Shown: piece after piece, positions 19,673 through 28,015 of the stretch
Position numbering within the stretch: position 1 is the first letter of the stretch
How the letters are laid out: every line of letters begins with the position of its first letter
Origin: Haplomitrium mnioides
Taxonomy: Eukaryota > Marchantiophyta > Haplomitriopsida > Calobryales
Assembly (NCBI GenBank): GCA_049999725.1
Contig: JBNGIS010010770.1
Coordinates: 45,222-73,236 of the forward strand
DNA length: 28,015 bases
Direction: 5' to 3'
The notes under the pieces: generated by a model
What the model saw: the letters and a program-made list of their open reading frames with translations, nothing else
Told to the model about the DNA's origin: nothing
Databases searched by the model: none
Made by a program: the position numbers and the translations under genes

Positions 19673-20603
19673 ACTCAAGTTCAGATGAAATAGAGAATGA
19701 AAAAGAATAAAATGAAACTAGTAATCACCAAAAAAATGATTTTGACTAAAAAATAAACCTACCAACAATTTCTCAAAGCTCAAATATAAGGAGGACATTT
19801 TAGACTCCTCAATGTGGATGGGATGTTCCAACTTTGCCCCTTCTTAGATCTTACAACATACCTCTAAGCAAAACAATTTAACCATAGCAAGATGTCTACT
19901 CGATTGAAAGCTCACTAACCTCCACCATTTTCAAAATTGAAATTTTAATTTCATTATGAAGACCCTAAAGGGACCTCCAAGGTATCCACTTCATGTCTTC
20001 AATTTTTAAAGAATCTTTGGCCCTTGGGTTTGGGCCCTTCACCAGGTTCTTCTCTTACATATCAAAAGTTGCCTATTGAAGTTTCCAAAGTTCTCCACTA
20101 CAGAAGGCTGATTGAAACCAATTATCTTGAAAAGTAATCATCTTCTCAAGAGCCAACTTTAGTTTTGTTTCCAAAGGCTCCGAAACCAATTCCTTTTAAA
20201 TTTTTGAAATGAAACCATCCTTCTCTTCATAGAATGTTGGTGCCATTACTCGACCTTTTGGATAGAGGTCATCTCCAACCAATACTTTTGGTTGTAATTA
20301 TCATCAATCACAAAAATACAAGATTCTATTTATGTGAGCCCAACGGAGACATAGCAACTGCAAAGCAACAACATCAAATTATTCGCTCAATACTTTGTGA
20401 TCAAAAGCTGACTTGCTACAACAATGTGATTTCCCTTGACAGTCTTGTATTGATACTTGTAAGGGACCTTCATACCAAACTTTGACTATCCTTCAACTCG
20501 TACTTGGGATCTACCACTACAATAAAGCTAGTAGCATGTATTGTGCCAACAACTTTGCAAAGTCTTTCAACTATCTTTTTTGAAGAAACCCAAGTTTTAT
20601 ATT
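19673..20603. other. interval between the minisatellites, left part; no clear gene
   Basis: Nothing convincing was recognised. Minus-strand pieces such as WYEGPLQVSIQDCQGKSHC (about 20430-20480) and KDSLKIEDMKWIPWRSL (about 19965-20015) have protein-like composition and may be decayed continuation of the block at 20604-21160, but frames change often. The plus-strand open frame 20234-20485 is probably a shadow. Confidence 0.3.
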
Positions 20604-21160
20604 CTATGCTTGGGCAGATTTAAATTCTCCAACCAAGTGGTAATTGTCTTCTTGCAAACCATGTAGCACTGGATTATGGATTCTCAAATCTTTTCTTTTG
20701 TCCTCTTCAGATTTTTTATGAGGATCACATGTTCTCTCTTTTGAAAAGTTCTCATTTGTTTGTGCCCATCTCATTTTGTTCTCCGCCTCCTCTTCCAAGT
20801 TACTTGAAGTCAAAAAAGAAGAAGAAGTTGACTAAGGAGAACTAAGAGAAGTTGGTGATGGTGTAGGATTTGAATAAAGATGTTGTTCTCTTATTGGTCT
20901 CTTCTTGGAAAAAGGTGGGTTTTTCCTTGATGAGCCTTCAATCGATTCTTGTGCTTTTCTCTTTTTTGGAGCCAAAGGTCCACTGGTTGCTTTAACAGCA
21001 AAGGTAGCCACACTTTGATGCAGAAGGCCTTGAGCAAGGGGCAAACCATGTTTTACTTTCACAATCTTGAGAGAAAAAGCAAGCTTGATGGAATCTCTCT
21101 CAACCTATTTTACGTTGGGGTATGCATTATTAAAATCTACAATGAACTACAAAATTTGGA
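20604..21160 (-). pseudogene. antisense ORF with basic, nuclear-signal-like clusters
   Basis: On the minus strand one frame is open from about 21160 to 20604 except for two or three stops, including a TAG at 20832-20834. It starts VDFNNAYPNVK, continues FSLKIVKVKHGLPLAQG, then has basic clusters (APKKRKAQ; SRKNPPFSKKRP) that resemble nuclear localisation signals. A Ser/Pro-rich stretch follows (PTPSPTSLSS), and an acidic/basic helical C-terminus (NLEEEAENKMRW; KKSEEDKRKDLRI). No known domain is recognised. It lies between the two arrays of the same minisatellite, so it may be cargo of a repeat-bounded element. The start codon is not determined. Confidence 0.4.
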
Positions 21161-21254
21161 AAAAAAAAACAAAAGTGTTATACTCCAAAACCTAAAATTA
21201 AGCCAAGCACAAGATGAAGCAACACACAATAGATGAACAACACAAGGGTCCTTG

Positions 21255-21560
21255 CAAAAAGGTTCAAGAGTCCATACACATGTGGAGTCTTGAGCGGAGG
21301 TTTGCTTTATTCACAAAAATCCATTCACACATGTACTCTTGAGTCTATACCCACAAAGACTTCAGTGTTAATGCACATTTGGATACATGAGTCCATATGC
21401 ACATTGACCATTGAGTCCCGACATGCATGGGCTCACGAGCCTACATATACATAGACTTAAGTGTCAATGCACGCTTGGACACTTGAGTCTATATATGCAT
21501 GAACTCTTGAGTCTCGACGTGCATGGACTTTGATGTCAAGACACGTTTGGACTCGTGACC
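21255..21560. repeat. 24-bp minisatellite, array 2
   Basis: Units such as CTTGAGTCTATATATGCATG, CTTGAGTCTCGACGTGCATG and AGTCCATACACATGTGGAGT repeat at 24-base spacing at the right end and less regularly to the left. They match array 1 (AGTCCATGCACATATGGACT), about 1.6 kb away, so both belong to one repeat family. Confidence 0.7.
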
Positions 21561-22299
21561 ACAAAAGGAAAAGTAGAGCTCAAAATGCTTAAATTTATGT
21601 CCTTGTATACATGCAGGAGGTCCAAGCTAAAGGGGTCTTTCGCCTTCCTTTCATTGAAGAAAATTTTCTTGAAGGAGGTCTTGTACATACTAATGCTCTC
21701 TTGAGACTCTATAAGGACTCCAAGATGGGCAGTATAGCCTTTGCATACTATCATGACTTGCACTAAAAGCTCCATGTTGAATTTCTTGTCTTCTCATTGA
21801 AAAACAAATAGATGATAATCAAAATTTTCAATCATTCAAAAACAAACTAACCATTCATTTGCTAGTCATGTGGGCTCCAAATGCTTCAAAACATTAACAT
21901 CATGATATGGTTTTGGTTGAGCCAATTTTAGAGGTGCCACGTCTATTGCCATTTTCAAGCATATCAAAATTGAAGAAATCAGATATCTAAAAATGTAAGA
22001 CAAATGCTAATGTAAAATATGAAGGCAAAATAAAGCCAAACACAAAGTTAATACAAAAACCTCTTGTGAGAAAAAAATAAATCTATCAAGTACTAGCAAA
22101 CTTTCCATTGTCGTTTATTTTACACCAAAAACTTCAAAAATGACTTTTCCACTAAAAAATCATTTGTGTGGCTCTCGCCACATAGGTTTTCATGGTGAAA
22201 AACTATTGTAGCACAACAGTGGCACTCCAACCTCAAAAAGCACACCCAAAGATCAAACCATGCAAGATCTATATAGAAATATGCTCTTAATTCACTTTT
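21561..22299. other. no gene recognised
   Basis: AT-rich sequence without a supportable gene. The antisense frame at 21536-21775 (79 codons) shows no known motif and starts and ends within repeat-like DNA. Confidence 0.4.
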
Positions 22300-23743
22300 A
22301 CCAACTTTCCAGATTCTTTATAGAGTTTTGAAACTACATTCTATCAGTTCAGAGATGGATCTCTCTCCACTCTAGGTCTGACCACTCGTCCTCCACAAAA
22401 CCATACACACAAACCACTTCTACTACTCAATACAATAGAACAAAAGCCAAGAATTACTCAAACTGTATGACTGATATTTCTAGGATAAGAAAGTTGATGC
22501 ACAGGCTAATTTGAAACTTGAGATGTATCAAAGAAGTTTCCAAGCAACTAGTTACCCAACTTGCTTGAAACTTTCAAACCAACACTCTAGTGCCTACCTT
22601 CATTACTTCACCTCACTTCCCTCAAATTGGATACTCAGGCCACTCCAACCCAATATATCTGAGAGCTTGATGCTTAGAACTCAACTATGGAACAACCCTC
22701 CTGATCTCACATCCACTCGCTGTTCCTCCAGCCACCCACTACTCTGTTTATTTGTGAAATGCCCACCTATTCCTTAGGTACACACAATCCTTAGCACTCT
22801 TTGCTATACTGCAACCCACCAACTAGTATCCACTAACTGGAGAATTCACAGAAGGTTCACTCTTTAAAATCTAACAAACTAACACACATACACACATAGA
22901 ACAGAACAAAGCTTAAAGCAGAATTAATTTGCCACTGAACCTCCCACAAATCACAATCAGGAACTTTAAAATCCAGACCCACCAGCAAAACACACTCAGG
23001 TACCCCCTTGGACATGCACTTCTCTAATGTAATCTGACTAATTTCTTCAATTGCAAACCTGCAAAACATTCACCAATCAACTCTAACTTCAATTTCCTTG
23101 TTCCTTCATCAAACTGCTCCTTTTGAATCTACAATTTCCACCAAGAGCAAGGGACCTCACAGACAAGAATCTCATAAATTTAACTTGAAGCACACATTTA
23201 CAATGAGGCAACCAACAGAACATGAATTCGCCAACAGGCTTGTACCCTTTGTCCTGCTCAAATGACAATAACAGTCATCCTAGTTCCAAACCAAACTAAC
23301 TTACTTCTCTACGTGCTAACTTTCCCTCACTAAGTTTCCAATAAGAACTAACAACTCACAGTGTGCTCTTAAACTAAGCAACTCACTTTCACTAACTTAA
23401 ACTAACTTTTCTCGCCATAAGAACGAATCACTAGCAATTGTTCTTTTGCTAATTTTCGAACTTTCACTAACTCTTCATTTCATCTCCCTTTCAATTTCAA
23501 ACTTTCCGACTTCCACCAAGTAGCTATTTCGCCCTTTCAAACTTTGGAACTTTCAGTTCAACTTCCACACTGAAACCACAATAAATCACTTCTTCTCTCT
23601 TCAAACTTCTCTCCTTGCTCGCTTTTTCACAACAATCCTTATGGCGCAAAACACCAACAAGTTGCCATTTCATCCATCACCGCTTCGCTTAGTCATTATT
23701 TCACCAATTATCCTTCCGTTGAACACTTCGGAATGACACCTTC
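22300..23743 (-). repeat. probable 3' flank or LTR of element C
   Basis: On the minus strand this follows the broken end of element C's integrase. There is a purine-rich run ending in AAGAAGG and then TGTCATTCC at about 23739, which would suit a polypurine tract and LTR start. A TATA box (TATAAAG on the minus strand) lies at 22316-22322. No coding sequence is recognised. Without the other LTR of element C, which lies outside the window, the ends cannot be fixed. Confidence 0.35.
22316..22322 (-). promoter_or_regulatory. TATA box candidate in element C flank
   Basis: The minus strand reads CTCTATAAAGAAT. If the region is the LTR of element C this would be its promoter. Single-motif evidence only. 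Confidence 0.3.
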
Positions 23744-23827
23744 TTAACCAGGGATCCCCAATTCAGAACCCCACACGGAACCAACTTACCCGAGGATCTC
23801 CACTTTGGATCCCCACACGGACACTCA
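23744..23827. repeat. 42-bp tandem duplication at the end of element C pol
   Basis: Two adjacent 42-base units start at 23744 and 23786; both contain AGGATC or GGGATC, then CC, and end in CCCCACACGGA. The second unit lies right where the integrase reading loses similarity to the family. Confidence 0.75.
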
Positions 23828-23829
23828 TC

Positions 23830-24540
23830 GAAACCACCTTAATGATAACCAGAGCATGAACTCTTTCTTCCTCCAGCTTGACTAAGTCCATCATCCTCTT
23901 CAATAAACTTTCCTCATCTGGCATCCATTCTTCTTCAACAATCCTAATCGACGGCACATCCCATTCCACTGGTACTAAGGAATGAGTACCATAAACCAAA
24001 TAGAATGGAGTTTGCTTCGTAGTAACTTTCTCCACTATTCTGTAAGCCCACAAAGCTGAGTACAGCTTCATGTCCCAATCCGACGAGTATGTTGAACTAA
24101 TCTTTGTCAAAATCTTACACAACAATCCATTAACTCTTTCAATATGTCCATTTGCTTTCGGGTTATAAGGCGTTGTTTTCCTGTGTTTAATCATATAGGT
24201 GTCAGTAAGGCGTTGAATCACCTCATTCAGAAAAATGAGTTCTCCTATCACTGATCAACTCTAAAGGACATTTGAATCTCGTGATTATGTTCTCAAACAA
24301 AAAGTTAGCAACCTCCAGTGCTCCATCTCTACGTGTAGATTTTTCTTCCACCCATTACGTAGCATGATATGTACACACTAATATATATCTATTTTTATAG
24401 TATCTGGACACTGGTGTAATAGGTCCCACAAAATCAATACCCCATTTCTCAAATGGAGCTAAAGGTAAGATAGGTGTAAGTGGCCAATAGCTGCTTGTTG
24501 TTGGTTTCCTCACTCTTTGACATGGGTCACAACTCTGAAT
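23830..24540 (-). pseudogene. element C integrase core and C-terminus
   Basis: After the stop at 24541 the frame continues QSCDPCQR (the Cys pair of the zinc domain) and then [12 protein letters not shown], with the first Asp (codon 24433-24435). Next come LISDRRTHF, with the second Asp (codon 24247-24249), and, in another frame, NPKANGHIERVNG, with the catalytic Glu (codon 24138-24140). All three acidic residues are therefore kept. The frame changes near 24240 in a run of T, consistent with one extra base, and a stop lies near 24350. The C-terminal block VYGTHSLVPVEW and DLVKLEEERVHAL is present, but similarity ends at about 23840 beside the 42-bp duplication, so the tail is lost. Confidence 0.85.
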
Positions 24541-25338
24541 CTAACTCTTTACATTCTTGTACATCATAGGCTGCCAATACCCTACCTCATGAAACTTTTC
24601 CACCGTGTTATGCATGGCATAATGTCCACCTACTTTATCATCGTGCAATGCAACGATTACCTTCTCAACTTCACTAGGGCCTAAACAACGTCTCAAAATC
24701 TCATCAGGTCCTTTCTTATATAAAACTCCTTTATAAATTATATACGGCGCCATCTTCTGGAAAAATACTACCTCTTCTTCTTTATTCAAACCAGAAGGTA
24801 AAATAGAACTTTCTAAATATACCCAAATCTTTTTATACCAGGGGTTCTCCTCCCCTTCCTTCTCAATTGGGAACAAATTTTCATTTGGAAAATTATCATT
24901 TAGATCATCTATCTCAACTGGTCCTGGAATTTTGGATAGGAAGTCTGCATTTTGATGGGACTTTCCTGGTCTTATGTCCACTTCAAAATCAAATTCTTGG
25001 AGTAGCAGTATCCATCTTGCTATCCTTCCAGAAAGATTAGGTTTATTCACTAAATACTTCAGTGAATTATGATCAACATGAAACACAAATGGATACCCTA
25101 GCAGATAATGTTTGAATTTCTTGACTAAAAATATCAGTCCTAACGCTTCTCTCTCTGTCACCGAATAATTGTTTTCAACTGCAGTCAATTTCTGACTTGC
25201 ATAATAAATTGGATGGTCTTTCTTATCTTCATCCTTCTGACTTAATACACTGCCTATTGCAAAGGCAGAGACATCCACATAGACATGGAACTTTCTATCC
25301 CAAATTGGAGGCTTTAAGACATGAGCTGTAATAAGTTT
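24541..25338 (-). pseudogene. element C RNase H and integrase zinc domain
   Basis: RNase H reads VDVSAFAIGSVLSQ, YYASQKLTAVENNYSVTERE, VFHVDHNSLKYL and PGKSHQNADFLSKIPG. It keeps the first Asp, the Glu in TERE and the Asp in HVDH, so the catalytic set looks complete. A linker leads to the integrase zinc domain (GGHYAMHNTVEKFHEVGYW), whose Cys pair lies after the TAG at 24541-24543. The stretch from 25278 to 24544 is open for 245 codons. It would remove template RNA during reverse transcription. Confidence 0.9.
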
Positions 25339-26336
25339 CTAATTTAACATCTCAAAAGTTGTTTGAGCATCCTCTCCCCACTGAAATACAGTGTTTTTCT
25401 GCAACAAGTCGGTAAGTGGAGCAACTATCCATGAGTAGTTCTCTATGAATCTTCTATAGTACCCTGTAGCTCCCAAAAACTCCCTCACTTCCGTTACTGT
25501 AGTAAGCCTCCTAACTTCCTTTATAATTTTCACTTTGTCCACATCTACTGCGATGCATCCTTGGAGACTCTATGCCCCAATAATAGTCCTTCATTCATCG
25601 CAATAAAAATTTTCTCAAGGTGTAATCCTAACTGACCCCATCTGCATCTCTCAAAAGTCTTTCTTAGATGACTAGGATGATCCTCCTTTGATCCATACAC
25701 ACAAAAGTCATCCATGAAAATTTCTATGAAATCCCTCAGATAAGGTTTAAAAATCTGTGTCATCGCTCTATGAAAAGTGGTTGGGGCACTACATAGCCCA
25801 AAAGGCATTACATTATAAGCATACGTCCTCCAATCTATAGTGAAGGTAGTTTTTGGTCTATCTTCAGGATGGATACTCACCTGGTTGTAACTAGAGAATC
25901 CATCTAGAAATGTATAACATTCTGCTCCTGCCACCTGATCTAGGATGGCATCATTAAATAGTAAAGGATAAAAATCCTTTTTAGTGGCATGGTTTAATCT
26001 CCTAAAATCCTGGCACACTCTAATCTTCCTATTTTTCTTCATGACTATCACTATTGGCGACACCCATTCACTATAAAGTACTGCATAAATAAAGTTGGCA
26101 GCCAATAGTTTATCCAACTCTTCTTTAACTAGCAAAGAGTGTTTGGAGTTCAGGCAGTACTGTCTTTGTCTAACCGGTACAGCACCCTCCTCCAAATAAA
26201 TTCTATGCTCGCAGAGTTCAGTAGGTATTCCCTGTAAATCCTTGTATGACCAAGCAAACACATCTTGGAACTCTGTCAGGAGAGCTTTATATACTTGTCT
26301 CTCTTCATCATCCAGTTCATTACATAGAAATAGCAT
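25339..26336 (-). pseudogene. element C reverse transcriptase
   Basis: From 26336 the frame is open for over 260 codons. It starts with a pre-RT block (LTEFQDVFAWSYKDLQGIP) and continues with WVSPIVIVMKKNRKIRVCQD, CYTFLDGFSSYNQVSIHPED, YAYNVMPFGLCSAPTTFHRA and the active-site FMDD (25707-25718). Near 25560 one base appears to be missing. The RT thumb then continues in another frame at 25542-25342 (REFLGATGYYRRFIENYSWI; LLQKNTVFQWGEDA), ending at a TAG at 25339-25341. Upstream, a TAA at 26340-26342 precedes the RT in the same frame. FMDD followed by F-x-V-Y/F-G is typical of Athila-type elements. Confidence 0.92.
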
Positions 26337-26777
26337 CTTTTAAGGATCCTTTGGACTCACTTGTATTGCATTATATTGTTGTTCTCTTACCACATTATGC
26401 GTTGTAACCTGCTCCATAATCAGCTCAGGTACTTTCTCCCCTTCACCTGCAAATAATTCAAACATATCCAAGTCGCATTCTTTTCCATCACTGAATAAAC
26501 TCCATTTAATAAATTGTTCATCAGTCCAACCAGCAAAAGTANNNNNNNNNNNNNNNNNNNNNNNNNNNNNNNNNNNNNNNNNNNNNNNNNNNNNNNNNNN
26601 NNNNNNNNNNNNNNNNNNNNNNNNNNNNNNNNNNNNNNNNNCGTCCTCTTGTAACCACAATTCTAGGTTCTGATCAGCTTCCTCATCAGATTCTGAAACA
26701 GACCCGTCATACTCTCCAAACTGCTATGAGGTATACTCCTCTACTGTTTGAGTTTCTTCTTGATATGGAGGTCCTCC
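26337..26777 (-). pseudogene. element C linker between protease and RT, with assembly gap
   Basis: An acidic segment joins protease to RT: ESDEEADQNLELWLQED before the gap, then FAGWTDEQFIKWSLFSDGKE and MFELFAGEGEKVPEL after it. Stops lie at 26778-26780 and 26724-26726, and 26340-26342 closes the piece; all three are in the pol frame apart from the uncertainty caused by the gap. No catalytic motif is expected in this part. Confidence 0.7.
26542..26641. other. assembly gap of 100 N
   Basis: Exactly 100 unknown bases, the usual placeholder for a gap of unknown size. The true number of missing codons and whether the frame is kept across it cannot be told from this sequence. Confidence 0.98.
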
Positions 26778-27180
26778 TTAGGATAATATTGCCTTGGGTT
26801 TAGTTCCAAACCGGAACTCTCTTTTTCTCCAATCTTCTACTACTTTGGCTTGATACAGCCAAGGCTGTCCCAATAATACATGATATGTCGACTTTGATTC
26901 AGGGTTTATGATTGTGTAATCTAAAACAAACTCTCTCCCTCCAATCACAGTCCTAACTCCCCTCAACACTCCTTCAGGAATCAGTCTCCTCTGCTCTGCC
27001 AATCTTAACACTTAAGGTGTTTTGTCTAGGTGACTGAATCCCAATGCTTCCATGGTTTCCAGCACCATAATATTTTTCCCTGATCCACCATCGATTGGTA
27101 CATTTGTTATGTTACATCCTCTTATTTGAATCTCCACTTTTGGAATTCCATACTCTGGCACCTCCTCTTGAACAATTCCT
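26778..27180 (-). pseudogene. element C protease (retropepsin)
   Basis: The active-site motif is IDGGSGKNIM, with the catalytic Asp codon at 27090-27092. The later part has VIGGREFVLDYTII and YHVLLGQPWLYQAKV, equivalent to the ILGxxWL block of retropepsins. A TAA at 27012-27014 interrupts the domain between the two halves, in the same frame; apart from that the domain is complete. The DGGS form, instead of DSGA or DTGA, is usual in the Tat/Athila side of plant Ty3 elements. The enzyme would cleave the element's polyprotein. Confidence 0.82.
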
Positions 27181-28015
27181 ATTGGCAAAAACGACATAGG
27201 GACTGACACCTTAGGTAGTTTATACCTTCTCTTCTTTGTGCTCGTCAGCATCCTTAGCTTTTTCCTCTGTGGTGCAAACATTCTCAGGATTTTCCCTACT
27301 GTCACATTAGCTAGCATCCTCTGTACATCCAAAGCCACATTATAATCCAAATGTAATTCATCAACTTTTACTCCTTCGAAAGAAAAGCCAGATCCATCTT
27401 TCCTACCTGGATCTTTCCTCATTCTCTCTTCTTTCCTTTCTCTCTTCTTTTCCAATCTATTTTCATGGTCCCTCTTCTCTTGAAGTTCTTTTTGCAACTC
27501 TTTAGAGACCTCCTTTGAGATATCCTGCAAATACTTAGGATCATTCCTATTATACTCACGATCCTTCTTATCTTCTATTACTGCCTTAGGGTTTTCCCTA
27601 ACTACTTCACCCCGGCTTGGTTTCTGCTTTTCCTTGCTCTTACTCCTAGTTTTCACTTGGAACAAGGGAATTTCCACTTCTGGTTCCTCCATTAGCATCC
27701 TCGCCTCTGGTTCAGGTGCTGGTGGCTCTCGATATTTTACCATCATCTTTGTCGTAGAAGGGGCTGGACATTCTGCTTCTGTGTGCTCGGATTTCTTACA
27801 ATTCCCACACATTGGTACATATCCTACTGGCCTCCTTGCATGAGGACAGGCATTAGCGTAATGATCCGGTCCTCCACAGTCATAACACGATGTAAACCTC
27901 CTACCAGCCTGTACTAGTACTAATTGAGTTCTTGGTGCCGTCGCTGGCACCATAGTTGGTTGAATTGTTGGAACATATGATGTTCCCGACTTCTGTTGAT
28001 ACTGGACCCTCTCCA
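27181..28015 (-). pseudogene. element C Gag C-terminal part with two zinc knuckles, runs off the edge
   Basis: The frame is open from the right edge down to the stop at 27012, so coding continues outside the window. Counting from the Met at 27951-27953, two CX2CX4HX4C knuckles lie at residues 23-36 (CYDCGGPDHYANAC) and 49-62 (CGNCKKSEHTEAEC). They would bind element RNA in the nucleocapsid. After them comes a long Lys/Glu-rich stretch (about residues 100-190: KEVSKELQKELQEKRDHENR) that looks like a coiled coil or charged linker, then the spacer leading into protease. No stop interrupts this part. Confidence 0.85.

Larger units (their letters stand above)
22300..28015 (-). mobile_element. element C: Ty3/gypsy retrotransposon, Athila/Tat-like, partial
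   Basis: On the minus strand the order gag zinc knuckles, protease, reverse transcriptase, RNase H, integrase fits a Ty3/gypsy element. There is no chromodomain, the protease motif is DGGSG, and the RT active site is FMDD followed by FCVYG, which points to the non-chromovirus Athila/Tat side. The 5' part (LTR and most of gag) lies beyond the right edge. At least six in-frame stops, two single-base frameshifts and a 100-N gap interrupt the frame. It is better preserved than the other elements here, so it is probably younger. Confidence 0.85.

Noticed and set aside
19435-21560. CRISPR-like array
   Set aside because: Units are degenerate and adjacent, without constant repeats and unique spacers, and the DNA is plant nuclear; it is a minisatellite.
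22511-22777. Plus-strand open frame of 88 codons
   Set aside because: It lies opposite to the inferred 3' flank of element C, has no domain, and its Ser/Pro/Leu content follows the C/T-rich strand.
27634-27843. Plus-strand open frame opposite the gag coding region
   Set aside because: It is the reverse shadow of a minus-strand frame with two clear zinc knuckles.

Overview
The window looks like repeat-rich, AT-rich nuclear DNA of a land plant. Every recognisable coding block belongs to a decayed LTR retrotransposon, and no intact host gene, tRNA or rRNA is visible. The mixture of Ty3/gypsy chromovirus, Ty1/copia and Athila/Tat-like elements is plant-specific. The depth of nesting and the 100-N scaffold gap suggest a large draft genome. 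A gymnosperm is my guess, but nothing in the sequence proves it.

Layout. (1) 1-1236 is unassigned, somewhat more GC-rich sequence. (2) 1237 to about 4785 (+) is a 5'-truncated chromovirus: protease tail, reverse transcriptase, damaged RNase H, integrase, C-terminal chromodomain, polypurine tract and 3' LTR. The LTR carries a dense cluster of heat-shock-element motifs upstream of a TATA-like box. (3) About 4786-5330 (+) is the 3' end of a Ty1/copia element (RNase H tail, purine tract, LTR). (4) 5416 to about 9200 (-) is Athila/Tat-like copy A: an unrecognised ORF relic, half an integrase, then a post-integrase coiled-coil ORF. (5) 10120-14820 (-) is copy B of the same post-integrase unit. It is split by about 2 kb of unidentified DNA and has a TATA box just upstream of the accessory ORF. 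(6) 14821-18560 is non-coding repeat sequence with diverged modules, a 130-bp direct repeat and a strong minus-strand G-quadruplex motif. (7) 18560-21560 holds weak antisense coding relics and two arrays of one 24-bp quasi-palindromic minisatellite. (8) About 22300 to the right edge (-) is element C, an Athila/Tat-like Ty3 element with gag zinc knuckles, protease, RT, RNase H and integrase in order. It is disrupted by stops, two frameshifts and the assembly gap, and it continues past the edge.

How the parts relate. These are layered insertions, not a gene cluster. Chromovirus and copia remnants lie on +; the Athila/Tat-like remnants lie on -. A/B and C share a recognisable integrase, so they are the same broad lineage, but only A/B show the coiled-coil accessory ORF after integrase. 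The two points most worth following up are the heat-shock-element array in the chromovirus LTR and the accessory ORF with its own apparent promoter.
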